A stretch of 15,237 nt of DNA from Thermoplasmata archaeon (GCA_021788795.1 JAJYKG010000021.1:1-15237), one strand, 5' to 3'. Shown: positions 1 through 7,071, counted from the first letter of the stretch. Notes: a model not told the origin generated them from the letters alone. Made by a program: numbers and translations.

Positions 1-40
1 GAATCCACGGGCCCGCGGGGCCCCCGACGAAGCGAGGGTA

Positions 41-56
41 GAAACGCTTTAGAGTA
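41..56 (+). promoter_or_regulatory. Putative TATA/BRE element upstream of the CxxC/coiled-coil gene
   Basis: The sequence GAAACGCTTTAGAGTA stands out as AT-rich in a very GC-rich background and resembles an archaeal BRE plus TATA box. A start of transcription about 26 bases after its centre would fall near 77-78, just where coding-looking sequence of the next gene begins. The match to the consensus is imperfect and no experiment supports it. Confidence 0.35.
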
Positions 57-178
57 CCCTATTCCATCGCGTCCGCACGGCCACGCACGTTGTCTGCCCG
101 ATCTGCGGCAAGTCTTCGAGCGTCAAGTCCTTCCCCGCCGGGAGGGGGACGGACATCGTCCTCCAGACGTTCCGGGGC

Positions 179-757
179 ATGGGTCGCGGGAAGGGCTTTT
201 CCGTCGTCTCCCGCGAGTCAGGGATGGAGGATCGGGAGATCACGAGGGCCCTCAAACCGAAGGTCCTCGACCTGCTCGGCGTCCTCGTCGTGCACGGCCA
301 CATTACCAAACGTGAAATCATCGATTCGATCGGCGGACCCGTCGAAACGGTCCGCGTCGAAACGCCGAACGCACGGGCCACGAATCTGCGCGAACTGATG
401 GCCGAGTTCAGCGCCGAGAAGCGCACGCGGGAGTTCCTCGAGGACGAGGTCACGGAGCTCCAGAACGGCACGACGAAGCTGCTCAAACAGTGGCGGGAGG
501 CCGAGCGTCGCGAGGCCCTTTCGCAGCGCAAACTCGACGAACTCCGCGGACAAACGGAGCGGCTCGTCGAGGCGACGCGCGACGGCGTCGCGAGTCTCCA
601 GCGCTTGCGCGGCGAGATGAAGAAGTCCGATCGCGGGGCGGCCGAACTCGCCGACCACGTGCGCCGGATGCGCGCGATCGTCGAGGCCGTGCAAGCCCTT
701 CGGGTGCCCCAAAAGACGGACGCCTTGGCAACACGCGACGGTCACGAGGCGCGATAG
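179..757 (+). CDS. CxxC-containing coiled-coil protein, function unknown (start uncertain, probably near 77-95)
   Basis: I do not recognise a named family. From the first canonical start (ATG 179) the protein has 192 residues. Residues 20-55 look like a compact helical domain, and about residues 75-175 are a charged, heptad-like coiled coil rich in E, R and L. The same frame is open from 53 and reads sensibly upstream of the ATG, giving VVCPICGKSS and then a basic stretch, so the real protein probably begins earlier. No ATG, GTG or TTG exists there; the only near-start codons are ACG at 77 and 83. The CPIC pair looks like half of a zinc ribbon, but no second Cys pair follows, so a metal site would need a dimer or partner. 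The gene overlaps the next, opposite-strand gene by 16 bases at the 3' ends. It is likely a real gene because of its strong coding bias and plausible protein composition; its function is open. Confidence 0.62.
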   Translation: MGRGKGFSVVSRESGMEDREITRALKPKVLDLLGVLVVHGHITKREIIDSIGGPVETVRVETPNARATNLRELMAEFSAEKRTREFLEDEVTELQNGTTKLLKQWREAERREALSQRKLDELRGQTERLVEATRDGVASLQRLRGEMKKSDRGAAELADHVRRMRAIVEAVQALRVPQKTDALATRDGHEAR

Positions 758-1254
758 CGCCGCGCGTCGCGCGTGACGAGTCCGAGCGCTTGCAAGTGCG
801 TGAGGTGGTACGCGGCGAGCTGCCGGCTGATGCCGAGCGACTTCGCGACCGTCGAGGGTTTCGCCTCACCTAAATCCCGGACTGCGAACAGCACGCGGAG
901 GCGAAGGTCACGGAAGCCCCAGTGCTTCGCGAAGAGTTCGTTGCGGTCCGACGTGGGGCCGTGGCCCTCCGCGTAGTACCGGCACCGGCGGTTCGTCTTC
1001 TCCTCGCGCACGAGGCCGGCCCGCAGCAGGACGTTGAGGTGGTGCCGCCCTTCGCCCACGCCGATGTGCAAGCTGCGGACGATCGAGCGGAAGTGGTCTC
1101 CGGGAAGCACGAGGAGATGGTTGTAGATCCGGATGCGCGTGGGGTGGTCGAGGCCCGTGCTCCTCGAGTAGCCGATGGCGAAGAAGGGGATCGACAGGGT
1201 CGCGAGAGAGCGCGGGAGTTCCGGGCTCGTCGAGCTCCAAGGCAGCGCCGCCAA
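742..1254 (-). CDS. Tandem winged-helix transcriptional regulator, probably membrane-tethered
   Basis: The 170-residue protein, counted from a TTG start, contains two DNA-binding winged helices. The first spans about residues 38-95 (LDHPTRIRIYNHLL, then HHLNVLLRAGLVREE and a basic wing), and the second about 115-168 (STVAKSLGISRQLAAYHL, then LQALGLVTR). The pattern matches the archaeal ArsR-like or MarR-like tandem regulators common in Thermoplasmatota. Residues 17-30 are hydrophobic (LATLSIPFFAIGYS). Just upstream of the TTG the same frame stays open to 1386 and encodes another hydrophobic stretch, AGLVAALVLAVGWALAAL. The natural protein may therefore carry a two-helix membrane hairpin before the DNA-binding part, as in the regulator at 5961-6959. 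No ATG, GTG or TTG is available upstream, so the true start is unresolved (ACG at 1308 is one candidate). The ligand and target genes are unknown. Confidence 0.8.
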   Translation of the reverse strand: MAALPWSSTSPELPRSLATLSIPFFAIGYSRSTGLDHPTRIRIYNHLLVLPGDHFRSIVRSLHIGVGEGRHHLNVLLRAGLVREEKTNRRCRYYAEGHGPTSDRNELFAKHWGFRDLRLRVLFAVRDLGEAKPSTVAKSLGISRQLAAYHLTHLQALGLVTRDARRYRAS

Positions 1255-1440
1255 CGCCCACCCGACCGCCAGAACGAGGGCCGCGACTAGCCCCGCGGAA
1301 CGATACGTTGGAACCCCGATACCCCCAGCACTACGGTATCGAGGAAGGAGATGAACCGCGTCAATATCAACCCTCCGTCCGGGTTCTCATTTCTTGCCGG
1401 GAGCGCGGGATCCTCCCTCGCCGGGGCCGCCGGAGCCCCC

Positions 1441-1878
1441 TCACTCCTGGACCAAGACCGGTCGCCGCGGCACCATGGGCTCCCGCGCCCTCGATACCTT
1501 CACCAGCACGTCCTGGGCCATGTGCCGGAGCCGCCGCTTGCCGACCGTGTCGGGAGCCACGAGGAGGAGCGTCCAGTTGGGCTCGACGAGCCGGACAAAG
1601 ATGCGGCGGTCCTCCACCTCGAGGAGCGCCGAGCGGGGCGCGTTCCCGCCGAGGGTCCGGATCATCGTGTCCAGGGAACCCCACATGGTCGCCGCCATGA
1701 CGCTGACGACCTCCTGGGGAACCGCGTCCCGCGTCCACGCCGCGACGGGGATCCCGGTCTGCTTGAGGAGGAAAGCCGCCTCGAGGGAACCCTGGAACTC
1801 CTCCCCTGCGAAGACCTCGGCGAACGCCTCCGGACCGGCCCGCGCCGCGCTCCTCCCCTCGGGACTCCCGGCCCCCAT
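1441..1878 (-). CDS. Roadblock/LC7-like domain protein
   Basis: This 145-residue protein resembles the small roadblock/LC7 proteins that act as regulators or scaffolds for Ras-like GTPases (MglB-type) and are frequent in archaea. The typical pattern is visible. About residues 29-52 are a helix followed by GIPVAAWTR, which matches the usual hydrophobic strand after a helix. Residues 55-80 form the second helix, with MAATMWGSLDTM. Residues 83-109 give the paired strands ALLEVEDRRIFVRLVEPNWTLLLVAP. A helix containing GKRRLRHMAQDVLVKV ends the domain. I chose the ATG at 1878 over the upstream GTG (1935) because an AT-rich TATA-like element lies about 33 bases before it and the intervening extension is basic and low in complexity. 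No GTPase partner is encoded in the window. The family call rests on pattern only. Confidence 0.68.
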   Translation of the reverse strand: MGAGSPEGRSAARAGPEAFAEVFAGEEFQGSLEAAFLLKQTGIPVAAWTRDAVPQEVVSVMAATMWGSLDTMIRTLGGNAPRSALLEVEDRRIFVRLVEPNWTLLLVAPDTVGKRRLRHMAQDVLVKVSRAREPMVPRRPVLVQE

Positions 1879-1906
1879 GGACGACCCGCGCCGGTATCGT
1901 CTCGGG

Positions 1907-1917
1907 GGTAATAAGGC
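1907..1917 (-). promoter_or_regulatory. Putative TATA element of the roadblock gene
   Basis: On the minus strand this reads GCCTTATTACC, one of the few AT-rich stretches nearby. Its centre is about 33 bases before the ATG at 1878, which would give a very short leader of roughly 8 bases. Confidence 0.4.
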
Positions 1918-1926
1918 TCGTACAAA

Positions 1927-1939
1927 CGGCGTCACGCCG
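1927..1939. repeat. 13-base perfect palindrome CGGCGTCACGCCG
   Basis: The arms CGGCGT and ACGCCG flank a single C. It sits about 10 bases upstream of the TATA-like element of the roadblock gene and 45 bases after the end of the membrane-protein gene on the same strand. It could be an operator, part of the transcript end of the upstream gene, or chance in GC-rich DNA. Confidence 0.25.
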
Positions 1940-1984
1940 CGGCACCCATGGGTTGTGCCGACGGACGGGCGTCCGCCGCGAGTC

Positions 1985-2692
1985 TCAGGCCGCAGCGCGC
2001 CGGTCGGAGGAGCTCATCCTCCCCAGGGCCAGGACCGACCACGCCGCGAGGGGAGCGAACCCGTAGGAGAGGAAGAGGATGAGCGTCGTGTTGAGCACGT
2101 AGTGGGCCGCGGCGAACCCACCGGATCCGGGCAGCATGGGCCCGGCGATCGCCAGGAAGACGAGCGAGGCGGCGACGGGCCCTGCGGCCGTGGACCAGAC
2201 TTCCATTCGCGCCTCACGGATCGCGATTCGCTCCCGCGTGAGCTGACGCAGGAGGGCGGTGCGCGCCCCGCCGAAGCGGTCCTCCGGGCCGGGCGGCACG
2301 GGGACCAGCGTGTCGTGGCCCTCCTTCTCGAGGCGCACGAGCTCACGGACCCCGCCGTCCGCGGAGGCGTCCAGGTCGTCCTCGAGGTCCGCGTCCGGTC
2401 GGGGTGCGGGTCGGCGCACGGGCCGACCGCCCGCCCGCAGGAGCGCGATGCGGCGGTCGAGCCGCGCGAGGGAGGCCTGCAGGTGCGCCATGCGCGCGGA
2501 CGCCTGATGCACCACGAGCACGGCGAGGAGCGTCCCGGCCAGGAGCGCCACGGAGTACACCACGAGGCCGACGGTTTCGTCGTACCAGGGGCCCGTCGTC
2601 GTGATGGCCGTCGCCCACGCGAGGTTCGCGATGACCGCGAACAGGATCGTGAACCCTGCGGTCACGACGGACGGTCGGAGGCGGGCGGACAT
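1985..2692 (-). CDS. Four-helix membrane protein with cytoplasmic-type loop, function unknown
   Basis: I do not recognise a family. The 235-residue protein has four apparent membrane helices: residues 10-30, 41-62, 168-186 and 195-223. Between helices 2 and 3 lies a long polar region. It starts with a short coiled-coil-like helix (about 64-88, MAHLQASLARLDRRIALL), continues through an acidic linker with DADLEDDLDAS, and ends with a second charged helix (about 144-166). The basic N-terminus and charged loop suggest that both ends and the loop are cytoplasmic. The ATG at 2692 is preceded by GGAGGG at close spacing and by the TATA-like GTTAAATAAC at 2724-2733, so this start is well supported. 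The gene is divergent from serS. No enzymatic motif is visible. Confidence 0.72.
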   Translation of the reverse strand: MSARLRPSVVTAGFTILFAVIANLAWATAITTTGPWYDETVGLVVYSVALLAGTLLAVLVVHQASARMAHLQASLARLDRRIALLRAGGRPVRRPAPRPDADLEDDLDASADGGVRELVRLEKEGHDTLVPVPPGPEDRFGGARTALLRQLTRERIAIREARMEVWSTAAGPVAASLVFLAIAGPMLPGSGGFAAAHYVLNTTLILFLSYGFAPLAAWSVLALGRMSSSDRRAAA

Positions 2693-2723
2693 GGTCCCTC
2701 CGGGAAACCCATCGTGGCGGGTC

Positions 2724-2733
2724 GTTATTTAAC
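2724..2733 (-). promoter_or_regulatory. TATA element of the membrane-protein gene
   Basis: The minus strand reads GTTAAATAAC. A start of transcription about 26 bases downstream would lie near 2702, giving a leader of about 10 bases that contains GGAGGG (2696-2701) before the ATG at 2692. Confidence 0.5.
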
Positions 2734-2800
2734 AGGTCCCCGGCTGTTATCAGGCGAGGTAACTCTAGCTCGGGAGGGCGCCACGGGGAGCCGGCAACCT

Positions 2801-2810
2801 ACAAATATCC
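2801..2810 (+). promoter_or_regulatory. TATA element of serS, pointing to a leaderless GTG start
   Basis: ACAAATATCC is centred about 26 bases before the GTG at 2831, the usual distance between an archaeal TATA box and the transcription start. This fits a leaderless serS mRNA that begins at or next to that GTG. The ATG at 2819 would lie before the predicted transcript start. Confidence 0.55.
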
Positions 2811-2830
2811 TGCGCCCCATGGGCTCGCCC

Positions 2831-4117
2831 GTGCTAGACATCCGACTCATCCGCGAGACGCCGGACAAGGTCCGCAAGGACCTCCAGAAGCGCGGCGCGG
2901 TCGAGAAGGAGCGCCTCCTGGACGACGTGGTCCGATGGGACAAGGAGTGGCGCGCCACGACGGCGGAGGCGGACGGGCTCAAGAAGCGCCGCAACGAGAT
3001 CACGCGGGCATTCGCGGAGGCGAAGAAGGCCAAGAAGGACGCGACCGCCTTGCAGAAGGAGGCCGCGGAACTCCCGAGGAAAATCGAGGCCCTCGACGCG
3101 AAGGCCTCGGACCTGGAGGGGAAGGTCCGCAACGGGCTGCTGCGCCTCCCGAACCTCCTCCACGAGAGCGTGCCGGTCGGGAAGGACGACACGGAGAACG
3201 TCGAGGTCGCGACGTGGGGCACGCCGAAGGAACCGGGCTTCGAGCTCAAGCCGCACGGCGAGCTCCTCGAAGCGCTGGGCCTCGCGGACTTCGAGCGCGC
3301 GCGGAAGATCGCGGGGGCCGGCTTCGTGTACATGATGGGCGACCTCGTCCGCCTGGACCAGGCCCTCCTCGCCTTCGCGCTGGACCACATGGTCAAGGCC
3401 GGCTTCACGCCCGTCTTCCCGCCGTACATGATGCACCGCGACGCCTACGAGGGCGTCACGGACCTCGGCGACTTCGAGACGGTCATGTACAAGGTCGACG
3501 GCGAGGACCTCTTCCTCATCGCGACGTCGGAGCACCCGATCGGCGCGATGTACAAGGACGAGATCATCGACGAGGCGCAGCTGCCCCTGGCGTTCGCCGG
3601 GATCAGCGCGTGCTTCCGGCGGGAGATCGGCGGCCACGGCGTGGACACGAAAGGCCTGTTCCGGATGCACCAGTTCAACAAAATCGAGCAGTTCGTCTTC
3701 TGCCGCCCGGAGGATTCGTGGACGTGGCACGAGAAGCTCCGCGAGAACGGCGAGGCGATCTACCGCGCCCTCGAGATCCCGTACCGCGTGGTCAACGTCT
3801 GCACGGGCGACATCGGCACCGTGGCGGCGAAGAAGTACGACATCGAGGCGTGGTACCCGCGCCAGGGGAAGTACCGCGAGGTCATCTCCTGCTCCAACTG
3901 CACGGACTACCAGGCGCGGCGGCTCAACATCCGCGCGGGCAAGGTCGGCGGCGACAAGTTCGTCCCGCACACGCTGAACTCGACGGCCATGGCGACCTCC
4001 CGCGGGCTCGTCGCCATCCTTGAGAACTACCAGAACGAGGACGGCACGGTCACGGTGCCGAAGGTCCTGAGGCCCTTCATGGGCGACCAGGAGACGATCG
4101 GCGCCGCGAAGAAGTGA
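2831..4117 (+). CDS. serS: Seryl-tRNA synthetase, common (bacterial-type) class II form
   Basis: This enzyme charges tRNA-Ser, and tRNA-Sec where present, with serine using ATP in the cytoplasm. At 428 residues it has the usual family length. Residues 1-110 are the two-helix coiled-coil arm that grips the long variable arm of tRNA-Ser; it starts with the typical MLDIRLIRETPDKVRKDL and is rich in K, E and A. The catalytic domain follows. It contains a motif-1-like segment GFTPVFPPYMM (191-201), the serine-site motif TSEHP (232-236), motif 2 around FRREIG (262-267) with FRMHQFNKIEQF (277-288), and motif 3 TLNSTAMATSRGLVAILENY (381-400). This is the common SerRS and not the divergent methanogen type. 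I chose GTG 2831 over ATG 2819 because homologues begin with MLDIRLIR and the TATA element fits a leaderless start there. It stands alone between a divergent gene and the PAS-GAF gene. Confidence 0.97.
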   Translation: MLDIRLIRETPDKVRKDLQKRGAVEKERLLDDVVRWDKEWRATTAEADGLKKRRNEITRAFAEAKKAKKDATALQKEAAELPRKIEALDAKASDLEGKVRNGLLRLPNLLHESVPVGKDDTENVEVATWGTPKEPGFELKPHGELLEALGLADFERARKIAGAGFVYMMGDLVRLDQALLAFALDHMVKAGFTPVFPPYMMHRDAYEGVTDLGDFETVMYKVDGEDLFLIATSEHPIGAMYKDEIIDEAQLPLAFAGISACFRREIGGHGVDTKGLFRMHQFNKIEQFVFCRPEDSWTWHEKLRENGEAIYRALEIPYRVVNVCTGDIGTVAAKKYDIEAWYPRQGKYREVISCSNCTDYQARRLNIRAGKVGGDKFVPHTLNSTAMATSRGLVAILENYQNEDGTVTVPKVLRPFMGDQETIGAAKK

Positions 4118-4187
4118 GCGTCGCCGCGGAGGGCCCGAGCGCTTGAGCCCGCTTCGTGGCTACCGAACCCGCCCGATACGCAAAGCG

Positions 4188-4197
4188 GAAATACACT
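4188..4197 (+). promoter_or_regulatory. Putative TATA element of the PAS-GAF gene
   Basis: GAAATACACT is the most AT-rich part of the gap after serS. It would place the transcript start near 4219, just before GGGGAG (4215-4220) and the ATG at 4225. This favours that ATG over the upstream GTG at 4156. Confidence 0.4.
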
Positions 4198-4224
4198 TGC
4201 CGGAAATGGAAGACGGGGAGTGCC

Positions 4225-5220
4225 ATGCCCGGAACCCGCGCCTCCAACCGGCCCTCGCCTGAGGACGAGCGAGAGGATCGCCGGGATGCCTCCGCGCTGC
4301 CCGAGGCGGGCGAGCCGCCGCGGAACCCGAGGGTGCGCTTCATCGGAGACACCTACCGCCTCCTCTTCGAGAAGAACCCGCTCCCCATGTGGGTCTACGA
4401 CGTCAAGAGCCTCTACTTCCTGGCGGTCAACGACGCGGCCGTCGCCCACTATGGCTACTCGAGGAACGAGTTCCTTCGCATGACGATCCAGGACCTCCTT
4501 CCGCCGGAGGACCAGCCGGCCCTCGCGAGGGAGCGGGGGCGCCTCGACAGCCGGACGGAGTCCATCGGGATCTGGCGGCACCTCAAGCGCAATGGAACGA
4601 TGATCGATGTCGAGGTCCGCGGGAACGAGATCGACTTCGAAGGGCACCGGGCCCGGTTCATCCTCGCCAAGGATGTCACGGAGCGGCTGCGGGCCGAGCG
4701 ACGCCTCCGGACGGCGTTCGCGGTCACGAACGTGCTCACCGAGTCCCCCTCCTTCCGGGAGGCCGTCCCGCGCCTTCTGCGCGCCGTGTGCGAGGAGGCG
4801 GGCTGGGAGTACGGCGAACTCTGGCGCTGCTCCGCGGATGCGGCCTCCCTGCGATGGGAGGGCGCGTGGCACGTGCCGGGCTTCCCCTCCCACGCCCTCG
4901 AGGCTGCGAGCTCCGGGATCCAGATCCGGCGGGGAGTCGGCATCCCGGGGACCACGTGGGAGACGGGGCGGCCGGAGTGGATTGAGGCCCTGACCCCGGA
5001 GGCCCATTTCCAGCGCGGGGAGGAGGCCACCGCGCTCTGTCTGCGCCAGGGCCTCTCGTTCCCCATCACGGGCCGCGGGGGGAAGATCCTCGGCGTCATG
5101 GTCTTCTTCTCGCGCACGGCGCGAGAGCCGGACCCCGACCTCCTCGACCTCATGGCCGACCTGGGGCACCGCATGGGGCAGGTCCTGGAGGCCGAGGGCT
5201 TATCCGGCCCGCGCGGATGA
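4225..5220 (+). CDS. PAS-GAF sensor protein without an output domain
   Basis: The 331-residue soluble protein has two sensory domains. After a polar, charged leader of about 38 residues comes a PAS domain (about 40-153). It has the familiar start YRLLFEKNPLPMWVYDV, then AVNDAAVAHYGYSRNEFL, a WRHLKRNGTMIDVEV strand pair, and the exit FILAKDVTERLRAE. A linker helix leads into a GAF domain (about 165-325), recognisable from VTNVLTESPSFREAVPRLL, the aromatic-rich GWEYGELWR, GVGIPGTTWETGRPEW and SFPIT..GKILGVMVFFS. No histidine kinase, GGDEF, HTH or receiver follows, so it probably acts through a separate partner. The ligands are unknown. ATG 4225 was preferred over GTG 4156 because GGGGAG and a TATA-like element fit it. 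It ends 7 bases before the hydrolase gene, suggesting co-transcription. Confidence 0.88.
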   Translation: MPGTRASNRPSPEDEREDRRDASALPEAGEPPRNPRVRFIGDTYRLLFEKNPLPMWVYDVKSLYFLAVNDAAVAHYGYSRNEFLRMTIQDLLPPEDQPALARERGRLDSRTESIGIWRHLKRNGTMIDVEVRGNEIDFEGHRARFILAKDVTERLRAERRLRTAFAVTNVLTESPSFREAVPRLLRAVCEEAGWEYGELWRCSADAASLRWEGAWHVPGFPSHALEAASSGIQIRRGVGIPGTTWETGRPEWIEALTPEAHFQRGEEATALCLRQGLSFPITGRGGKILGVMVFFSRTAREPDPDLLDLMADLGHRMGQVLEAEGLSGPRG

Positions 5221-5227
5221 CGGGGCC

Positions 5228-5899
5228 GTGGCCGCCGACGTCCTGCAACGCGTCGCCGACCAGGTCTACCGTGTCGTGGACCGATACGTGAACGTCTACG
5301 TGCTGGACCTGGGCAAGATCGTCCTCGTCGACACGGGGACGAAGAAAGCCGGGCCCACGATCCGCGCGGGGCTCAAGGAGATCGGGAAGGAGCCCGAGGA
5401 CGTGGCGGTCCTCCTCCTCACCCACCACCACGTGGACCACATCGGGACCGCCGCGGCCTGGCAGCGGGACGCCCGGGCCCAGGTGACCCTCACCGCGATC
5501 GACGCGCCCGCGGCGGCGGGCCACGAGCGCCGCCGGACGCACGGCCTCACGCCGAGGACGAAGGTCGTGGCCGCCCTCATGGGCGTGTTCGTGCCCCTGA
5601 TGCGGACGCCCCCGGTGACCGCGGACCGCCGGCTCGAGGGCGGCGAGACGCTCGACGTGGCCGGATGGCCGATCGACGTGATCCCCGCCCCGGGACACAC
5701 CCTCGGCTCCTGCGCGTACTACGCGCGGCGCGCGGGACTCCTGTTCGCCGGGGACGCCGTCAACGGGCGCGCCGGGACGCCGGAGCCACCGGTCCTCGCG
5801 GAGGATCCCGCGGCCGCGATCGCCTCGTACCGGAAGCTCGTCGACCTCCACGCCCCCGTCCTCCTGCCGGGGCACGGGAGCGTGGTGCGGGGCGCGTGA
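5228..5899 (+). CDS. Metallo-beta-lactamase-fold hydrolase (glyoxalase II-like)
   Basis: The 223-residue protein is a small, stand-alone metallo-beta-lactamase-fold hydrolase. All expected metal ligands are present: H66, H68, D70 and H71 in THHHVDH, then H157 (GHTLGS), D176 (FAGDAV) and H216 (PGHGS). The DTG turn lies at residues 35-37. A site for two zinc or iron ions is therefore likely intact. The natural substrate cannot be read from the sequence; thioesters, lactones or phosphoesters are all known for this superfamily. The segment around residues 98-135, with basic residues and a hydrophobic helix, forms the lid between the metal motifs. The gene starts with GTG only 7 bases after the PAS-GAF gene, so the two likely form an operon in which the sensor may govern or accompany the hydrolase. 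Confidence 0.9.
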   Translation: MAADVLQRVADQVYRVVDRYVNVYVLDLGKIVLVDTGTKKAGPTIRAGLKEIGKEPEDVAVLLLTHHHVDHIGTAAAWQRDARAQVTLTAIDAPAAAGHERRRTHGLTPRTKVVAALMGVFVPLMRTPPVTADRRLEGGETLDVAGWPIDVIPAPGHTLGSCAYYARRAGLLFAGDAVNGRAGTPEPPVLAEDPAAAIASYRKLVDLHAPVLLPGHGSVVRGA

Positions 5900-5927
5900 C
5901 AGCCGCGGCGTCGCCGCAGGCGCGAGC

Positions 5928-5937
5928 GAATGTACAC
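5928..5937 (+). promoter_or_regulatory. Putative TATA element of the membrane regulator gene
   Basis: GAATGTACAC lies about 28 bases before the ATG at 5961 and would give an almost leaderless transcript. A second AT-rich stretch at 5941-5948 is too close to the start to serve the same gene in the usual way. Confidence 0.35.
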
Positions 5938-5960
5938 AGTCGTTAAGTGGCTCCGCCCCC

Positions 5961-6959
5961 ATGCCGGGCGCGGAGGAGCCTGCCACGCGACCGACCGCCG
6001 CGATCCTGCTCGTCGCCCTGGTCTCGGTCTCCTTCCTGCTCGTCTCCCTCCCGACGGTCGCCGCGGACGGCGGCGCGAGCTTTGACCTGGGAGACGGCGA
6101 GCCGCAGCTCGTCGTCCATGTCGAGGCCGCGTTCGACTTCGTGGAGACGGGGCACGCGATCCCTCTTCGGATCCTCGTGGAGGATCTCGATGGGGTGCCG
6201 CATCCCGAGGTGCCCGTGGTCCTCACGGCGTCCGCGGGCCGCGTGGACCCGGAACGGCCCGTGACGGACGCGACGGGCTGGGGCACGGCCACGTACTATG
6301 CGGACGACGCGGAGGACGAGACCGTCCGCATCACCGCGCGGAGCGACCAGCCGGGTTACGCGCAAGGGATCGACCAGATCCGCGTACGCGCGGTCGCCCT
6401 GCCGCCGCCGCCCATCTACGCGGACGCCGCGGCGCTGGGCGCCGGGTTCCTCCCTGCGGTCCTCGCGGCTTTCCTCTCCGAGTCGGGCCGCACCTCCTTC
6501 GCCGGCCTCCTCTTCCCGCTGTACACGCGCCTCAAGCGGGAGGAGGTCCTCGACCACTTCGTGCGCGGGCAGATCTTCGGGGCCGTTCGGACGCGGCCCG
6601 GCCTCTCCTTCGCGGAGCTGCGCCGCCTGCTCGGGCTCTCCAATGGCAGCCTCGCCTACCATGCGCGGATTCTCGAGCTCCAGGGCTTCGTGCGGTCCTA
6701 CCGCGACGGCGTGCACCGCCGCTACGTCCCCGCTGGGATGCCCGACGCCCCGCCCCCCGAGGGGACGCGGTACAGCGACCTGCAGCGGCGCCTCCTGGAG
6801 CACTTGCGGCGGAATCCCGGGAGCACGCAGCGGAGCCTCGCCGTGCAGGTCGGGGTGACGCAGCAGTGCGTGTCGTACAACCTGCTCTTGCTCCGCCGCC
6901 AAGGCGCCCTCGACCGCGTGCGCGAGGGACGCGCGGCGCGATACGTCGTCCCGCCGTGA
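5961..6959 (+). CDS. Membrane-anchored one-component regulator: outside Ig-like domain plus two cytoplasmic winged helices
   Basis: The 332-residue protein appears to span the membrane. Residues 11-34 are a hydrophobic signal or anchor helix. Residues 45-145 form an outside Ig-like (Big/invasin-like) domain, with strands such as PQLVVHVEAAFDFVETG, PEVPVVLTASAG and the turn TDATGWGTATYYA, which is typical of bacterial Ig-like repeats. Residues 147-188 hold the second hydrophobic segment and the exit into the cytoplasm. The first winged helix (about 190-248) has FAELRRLLGLSNGSLAYHAR then LELQGFVRSYRDG. The second (about 260-330) has RSLAVQVGVTQQCVSYNLL then LRRQGALDRVREG. This layout fits a regulator that senses something outside the cell and acts directly on DNA. 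It ends 154 bases before the peptide-transport cluster on the same strand, so that cluster is the obvious candidate target. The ATG start fits the putative TATA element. Confidence 0.85.
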   Translation: MPGAEEPATRPTAAILLVALVSVSFLLVSLPTVAADGGASFDLGDGEPQLVVHVEAAFDFVETGHAIPLRILVEDLDGVPHPEVPVVLTASAGRVDPERPVTDATGWGTATYYADDAEDETVRITARSDQPGYAQGIDQIRVRAVALPPPPIYADAAALGAGFLPAVLAAFLSESGRTSFAGLLFPLYTRLKREEVLDHFVRGQIFGAVRTRPGLSFAELRRLLGLSNGSLAYHARILELQGFVRSYRDGVHRRYVPAGMPDAPPPEGTRYSDLQRRLLEHLRRNPGSTQRSLAVQVGVTQQCVSYNLLLLRRQGALDRVREGRAARYVVPP

Positions 6960-7009
6960 CGTCGGCCGGGGCCCTTCTCGCGCATCCGCGCCTCGATGCA
7001 AAACGCCGT

Positions 7010-7018
7010 CATACAAAA
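7010..7018 (+). promoter_or_regulatory. Putative TATA element of the transporter cluster
   Basis: CATACAAAA lies in the most AT-rich part of the 154-base gap before the binding-protein gene. Transcription would begin near 7040 and leave a leader of about 75 bases that contains the palindrome at 7072-7090 and the ribosome binding site. Confidence 0.35.
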
Positions 7019-7071
7019 CCGCGTACCAAACGGCACAGGTAGCCACGGCACCATGCTGGGCACCGGAGCGA

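Noticed and set aside
1962..1975. Small hairpin CGGAC-GGGC-GTCCG after the membrane-protein gene on the minus strand
   Set aside because: A five-pair stem without a T-run is too weak to call a terminator.
2731..2748. Inverted repeat AACAG...CTGTT between the divergent membrane-protein gene and serS
   Set aside because: The arms are only five bases and overlap a TATA element; there is no second copy to support an operator.
1394..2830. Upstream in-frame extension of serS to about 1394
   Set aside because: The extension is antisense to two plausible minus-strand genes, has low-complexity composition, and SerRS homologues begin at the equivalent of 2831.
5905..5917. Possible terminator hairpin GCGGCGTCGCCGC after the hydrolase gene
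   Set aside because: The stem is short and GC-only with no following T-run; such sequences are expected by chance in DNA this rich in GC.
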